This document shows, piece by piece, positions 60,300-64,000 of a DNA stretch of 64,000 nt; within the stretch, counting starts at the first letter, position 1; every line of letters starts with the position of its first letter. The position numbers were made by a program, and so were the translations under genes. Origin of the DNA: Actinomycetota bacterium. Lineage in GTDB: Bacteria > Actinomycetota > CADDZG01 > JAHWKV01. The stretch is from positions 62,001 to 126,000 of the forward strand of contig JAUJPC010000002.1 in assembly GCA_030447305.1 (NCBI GenBank), in the 5' to 3' direction. The notes below the pieces were generated by a model, which made no database searches, was not told the origin of the DNA, and was given only the letters and a program-made list of their open reading frames with translations.

Positions 60300-62869
60300 C
60301 AGGCTTCCTCAGGCACAGGCTTGTGCGATGCCTCCCCGCGCAGCCGCCGCTGCGCGCCATGCTGATCCCCATACTGCGCGTCATGGTGCGCGCCATGCTG
60401 ATTCGGGCCAGACCCACGTTGACCGTCCGTCGGCTTCGCCGGCAGCAACTGCGTCGTTGCATTTCGCTGGCGGCTACGGATGTTCTCTTCTACCTGCTGC
60501 CTAGAGACGGCGAACAGCTCGGCGCTCCGTCGTCGCACTCGCGTCGCTCGGTCTTCCGACCCTTCGGCTAGCGGAACCGTTTTGAAGGTGAAGGCTCGGC
60601 CGTGGCCTCCATTGATGCTTGGTCGGCAAGCCGCCTGAAATGCCGCAAGGTGACTGAGGTCGTGGGCAGATAGGTCGGGGGAGTAATGCCGCTCCAATTG
60701 GTGCGCATCCTCGGGTGAAACCGCAAATGTGACCTTGGTCCGGGCGTTGGCCCCCAAAGCCTCCCGCATGTCTCGAGGAAGCTGGCCCATGTGCTGATGC
60801 GCCAGGACCAGCGACAGGTGGTAGCCGCGGGCCTCGGCGAGTAGATCCTCGAAAGACCTGGGCAGTGACATGTAGTTGTGCATCTCGTCGACATATAGGG
60901 TGGTGTCCGGCCGCATGTCATCGGGCAGACCGATTCGTTTCATGCAGGCCTGCCAAACTCGAGCTACGACGAAGCCGCCGAGAAGCCGGGAGGTCTCGTC
61001 CCCGAGAGTCCCTTTCGGAATACGGACAAGGATCAGTCCACCGCGCTCGAGCAGAGTCTCGAAGCTGCGCCTGGGACGAGGCTGACCGATGATTACCCGG
61101 GAGGGTCCCCGTAACAGGACCGCTCTTAGCTTGTTGAGCAGGCCTGATATTTGCTCGTTGCGAAGCCGCTCCGGCAGCTTGTCGTACCAGGTCCAAAAGT
61201 CGCTCAGGCCAACGACATGGCGAAGCCTAAAGTTCACCTCTCGCCGCCAATCGGGATTTGTCAGCAGCAAGGGGATCTCAGTAACCGTGGCCCCGGGTAT
61301 GTGCCTCAAGGTCAGACAGCAGGCCCGCATGATGTCGTCGGTGCGCGGACCCCACCATGGCTCAAAGATTCGGCGGAACACCCCAACCGCCTGCTCGACA
61401 ACCAGATCGTCTCCGCCACCGCCTAGCAGGTCGAGGCCTACCGCGAAGTCGGGGTCGTCGGGATCGATCAGGCACGTCCGCTCCTCCGCGCCGGGCGGCA
61501 GTCGCTCAATTATCGATTCGACTAGGTCACCTTTGGGATCGATCACGACCGCCGCCCGAGAGTTGGCCGCGTCCTGCAGGACCATCTGTGCCATCAGGGT
61601 CGATTTGCCGGTACCCGTTTCGCCGATGAGGTGCAGGTGATGCCGTGCATCCGGCACGGAGATCGCCACGACTCTTTCGCGTAGGGACGGATGGTCCGCC
61701 CGGCCCAGCACCTTCCCGGAAGTAGGCAGCATGGATGAGGGAGGTGCAGTCCTTGCGCCGGCCACCTCAAGACCAGGAACTGTTCCTGCTGACTGGAGTG
61801 TGGCTATCTCGGCAAGTTCTGGGACCGAGAGCAGGTAGCCCTTTGCGAGGCGATGATCTGCCAGAGCCCGGCTGCCGCAGAGAATCCGTCGCCGCCGAAA
61901 GCCGTTCCGGCCCTCGAAAACAGCGAACGATCCGGCGAGCGCATGCAGTCGCCCGCGGGCCTGCTGACCAGTTGGAGATGAGGCGCTTACCCGGACCAGA
62001 CACTCGAACAAGGGGGAAGACGCCTTTTCCAAGACCGCACGGATGTCCGATTCGGCGGCTGGGTCCGGCACAACACGAAGATGGTGGCCGGAGGCGCCGT
62101 TATGGGCCTGCCCCCTAGAGTTGACTCGCAGACGTTTCGCCGCTCCTAGCAGACGGCCTCTCGATTTCGAGGTTGTGGGCCGAGCTAGCACCTGAACAGT
62201 GGCACTCTCCTCAGACTCTAGGCCGGTCATTGCCGCAAGCACGAGACGGAAGGAGTCGTTGGTAGGACCGGAGCCGATCGGGAACCAGTCATCATTGGCC
62301 AGGGTGAGAGCGGTGACCTCGGTACGGCATCGGCCCGGCGCGGGGTTGGTCGAGCCGGCGGTAGCGTGTGAGCCGGGCCAGGCGGCTTCTACTGCACGTT
62401 CGACCAGACCAGGGGGCACTGAGCTTGGCACCCACAAAACAAAGCTGATCTGCTCGCCAGCTGCCCTCACTTCCCAGCAGACGTGAGGTTGGCCAAACAG
62501 AGATCGGGCGATCCGCGGTCTTAGAAGGGAATGAAGCCCCATCCAAAAAGCAAGCCCTCCCTTGGGGTCGGATTCCACAGGAGGCAGGATGGAGATGGAC
62601 CGTCCGTGCGACGAGCCGATTCGATTGCGACCCAAGCGAGCGATGGTGCTGAGTCCAATGGTGATGGTCACACCTGCCGCCGTCGCAAGCAGCCACGGCA
62701 CTGTCTGGCGAAGCCAGATGAAGGCATCGGCCCTTAATCCTTCGGGATTCTCAATCACGCTGGTGATCCACCGGGAGAGCTGCTCTTCAACCATCGCTAA
62801 GACCGCTACGTGCCGGAGCGCAGTTAAGCTTTCGCCGGACTGTGTGATCGGATGCAGCGAACCCCTCAA
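60299..62869 (-). CDS. Type IV coupling-protein-like ATPase (TraD/TraG type)
   Basis: 856 aa. A membrane helix near residue 60 (VPWLLATAAGVTITIGLS), a ~350-residue N-terminal region, then the P-loop ATPase: LHLIGETGTGKSTLMAQ (Walker A), VVIDPKGDLVESI, TLYVDEMHNYMSLPRSFEDLLAEARGY (Walker B) and VLAHQHMGQLP. It should feed DNA to the transfer channel at the membrane. The C-terminal ~60 residues are His/Gln-rich with imperfect repeats (HGAHHDAQYGDQHGAQ). It overlaps both neighbours by one to four bases. Confidence 0.9.
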   Translation of the reverse strand: MRGSLHPITQSGESLTALRHVAVLAMVEEQLSRWITSVIENPEGLRADAFIWLRQTVPWLLATAAGVTITIGLSTIARLGRNRIGSSHGRSISILPPVESDPKGGLAFWMGLHSLLRPRIARSLFGQPHVCWEVRAAGEQISFVLWVPSSVPPGLVERAVEAAWPGSHATAGSTNPAPGRCRTEVTALTLANDDWFPIGSGPTNDSFRLVLAAMTGLESEESATVQVLARPTTSKSRGRLLGAAKRLRVNSRGQAHNGASGHHLRVVPDPAAESDIRAVLEKASSPLFECLVRVSASSPTGQQARGRLHALAGSFAVFEGRNGFRRRRILCGSRALADHRLAKGYLLSVPELAEIATLQSAGTVPGLEVAGARTAPPSSMLPTSGKVLGRADHPSLRERVVAISVPDARHHLHLIGETGTGKSTLMAQMVLQDAANSRAAVVIDPKGDLVESIIERLPPGAEERTCLIDPDDPDFAVGLDLLGGGGDDLVVEQAVGVFRRIFEPWWGPRTDDIMRACCLTLRHIPGATVTEIPLLLTNPDWRREVNFRLRHVVGLSDFWTWYDKLPERLRNEQISGLLNKLRAVLLRGPSRVIIGQPRPRRSFETLLERGGLILVRIPKGTLGDETSRLLGGFVVARVWQACMKRIGLPDDMRPDTTLYVDEMHNYMSLPRSFEDLLAEARGYHLSLVLAHQHMGQLPRDMREALGANARTKVTFAVSPEDAHQLERHYSPDLSAHDLSHLAAFQAACRPSINGGHGRAFTFKTVPLAEGSEDRATRVRRRSAELFAVSRQQVEENIRSRQRNATTQLLPAKPTDGQRGSGPNQHGAHHDAQYGDQHGAQRRLRGEASHKPVPEEA

Positions 62870-63417
62870 CGGCTAAAGCCGATGTGAAGATGCCTGCCGT
62901 GATCCTTGGTGAACGAGTACATACCGGCCGCCTCGATCCGCCAGGGGCCGCCCAGCTCGTCGGGTCTGAGCGGTGGCGCCAGCGACGCCACCAACCGGGC
63001 CGCGGCGTACGCCCGGTGGTTGTTCACGCTGACCGGAACTTGGTCGATCACGCTGATATCCACCGCCCGGCCCGGTATGTGATTCGAGACCCGGTTGGTG
63101 CCCTTAACGAAGTAGGAGTGGCCGGAGGAAAGGGGGCCGACCCGGTTGAGTTCGTGGTGCTGAGCCAGCAGCAACAAAACCTGCAGGACCCGGGGGTCTG
63201 TTCTCGCCGCCTCGACGTCGCCCCGGGCTGCCGTCGTGAGGTGAATTCTCGGGTGGGCAAGTACCTGGGACTCGAGGGTGCCGGAGCCGAGATCGAACTG
63301 CGCTTGGGCGTCTGCAAAGCCAGGGGCAAACTGGGGCGGCGCAGCAGCTCCCACTCCGGCGAGGGCGAAGACGGGGACGACCAGAAGACTCGCTATGCAG
63401 AGGGCTAGCTTTTTCAT
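62866..63417 (-). CDS. Secreted M15-like peptidase
   Basis: 183 aa with a signal peptide (MKKLALCIASLLVVPVFALAGVGAAA). The C-terminal domain has SGHSYFVKGTNRVSNHIPGRAVDIS and DHGRHLHIGF, giving the H-x6-D and H-x-H zinc pattern of M15/VanY-like D-Ala-D-Ala peptidases. Position between VirB4 and the coupling protein suggests a wall-opening enzyme for the transfer machine. Confidence 0.78.
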   Translation of the reverse strand: MKKLALCIASLLVVPVFALAGVGAAAPPQFAPGFADAQAQFDLGSGTLESQVLAHPRIHLTTAARGDVEAARTDPRVLQVLLLLAQHHELNRVGPLSSGHSYFVKGTNRVSNHIPGRAVDISVIDQVPVSVNNHRAYAAARLVASLAPPLRPDELGGPWRIEAAGMYSFTKDHGRHLHIGFSR

Positions 63418-64000
63418 CCCCCCGCCTCCTCGGCGGCTGCCAGCTCGGCCGGATTCGAGGTCACCAGAGCGTGCTCTTGGGCAGAGGCGATCACCTCAAG
63501 AGTTGCCCGCTCGGATCCCAGGCAGAGCAGCCCCCGCCCGGCCGGGCAAGCCCCTAGGTAGGAGGTTTCACCCTTAGAGAGGTCGAACGCCTCGGCCAAG
63601 GCTTTGAGCGACTGAGGATGTTGACCCAGCAGGATCTGCATCGAGGCGTTGGTGAGTACGGTGCGGCCAATGTCGCTCGACAGGGCGTCCCGCACGTCCT
63701 GGGTGATGGTTGTCAGGCCGCACCAGTACTTGCGGGAAGAGCGAGCCAGCCGCTCTAAGAACCGAGCTCCCGCCTCCGACTGAAGCATCAACCACGCCTC
63801 GTCCACCACCACGATGCGCTTCTTGAGCTCTCCTCGGCACACCCGGCCCCAGATGGTGTCGAGAGCGATCATGGTGGCGGCCCCCTTGAGCTCCTGGGGA
63901 ATGTCCCGAAGCGAAAAGACGACCAGGTGGCCGGTTGGGTCGGTGGTGGTCGGCCCGTCGAACAACCCCCGGTGCGACCCCGATGTAAACGGCTCGAGGC
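63414..64000 (-). CDS. VirB4-like conjugation ATPase (N-terminus beyond right edge)
   Basis: The frame is open to the right edge: LEPFTSGSHRGLFDGPTTTD precedes the first in-frame start of the ORF track. It shows LVVFSLRDIPQELKGAATMIALDTIW, the Walker B segment KKRIVVVDEAWLML, RSSRKYWCGLTTITQDVRDAL (motif with Gln) and LLGQHPQSLKAL. This is the C-terminal part of a VirB4/TraE ATPase, which powers the type IV channel. Overlaps the peptidase ATG by four bases. Confidence 0.9.
   Translation of the reverse strand, partial: LEPFTSGSHRGLFDGPTTTDPTGHLVVFSLRDIPQELKGAATMIALDTIWGRVCRGELKKRIVVVDEAWLMLQSEAGARFLERLARSSRKYWCGLTTITQDVRDALSSDIGRTVLTNASMQILLGQHPQSLKALAEAFDLSKGETSYLGACPAGRGLLCLGSERATLEVIASAQEHALVTSNPAELAAAEEAGG

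Noticed and set aside
1-64000. CRISPR array or rRNA operon
   Set aside because: No regularly spaced direct repeats and no rRNA sequence seen on either strand.

Overview
The window is high-GC bacterial chromosome, most likely from an actinobacterium (Actinomycetota). The signs are a DUF222/HNH gene behind an actinobacterial LexA box (TCGAAC-N4-GTTCGA), three class A penicillin-binding proteins, an MpaB/DUF2236 oxygenase, a eukaryal-type topoisomerase IB, a fused SecDF and many GTG/TTG starts. I cannot place it below phylum.

Layout. (1) 1-837 (-) is a truncated glycosyltransferase. (2) 997-10995 (+) is a nine-gene operon, nearly every junction overlapping, for making and transferring an activated heptose: carbamoyltransferase, GT2 fused to a GmhB phosphatase, two GT9 heptosyltransferase-like proteins, two GT4-type enzymes, GmhA isomerase, HldE kinase/adenylyltransferase and an SDR. 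(3) 19241-11010 (-) is a type I restriction cassette: a two-helix membrane protein, hsdM, hsdS, hsdR and a HEPN gene. HsdR carries a C-terminal minimal nucleotidyltransferase (MNT) domain, and hsdM and hsdS each contain an apparent single-base frameshift. (4) 19399-25550 holds radC, an ERCC4-type nuclease, the LexA-box HNH gene, a decayed DUF6766 gene, an epimerase and a methyltransferase. (5) 25646-32375 holds secDF, a KhtT/antiporter pair, uppP, a strongly structured intergenic segment and a small stress membrane protein. (6) 32598-44335 carries three class A PBPs, one with four ~205-residue C-terminal repeats, plus a MarR regulator, an SGNH lipoprotein and small genes. (7) 44362-52775 holds housekeeping and hypothetical genes (MpaB, YfcE-like, topoisomerase IB, YihY, SufR-like regulator, sulfurtransferase, two DUF5671, DUF309).

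(8) From tRNA-Val (52788-52859) to the right edge lies an integrated conjugative element. Its backbone (VirB4, M15-like peptidase, TraD-type ATPase, replication-relaxation protein, excisionase, tyrosine integrase) occupies 58002-64000. Cargo with visibly lower GC lies between the tRNA and the integrase. The cargo centres on a compact ubiquitin-like conjugation cassette: a 42-residue Pro/Lys-rich peptide ending in Gly, a fused E2-E1 protein and a JAB peptidase, divergent from an ECF-like sigma factor and a HEPN-like gene. No CD-NTase is present in the window, so this does not look like CBASS.

The two strongest candidates for undescribed biology are the peptide/E2-E1/JAB cassette (53633-55958) and the HsdR-MNT fusion coupled to HEPN (11010-14712). 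All functional statements come from reading motifs and gene order; no database search was run.
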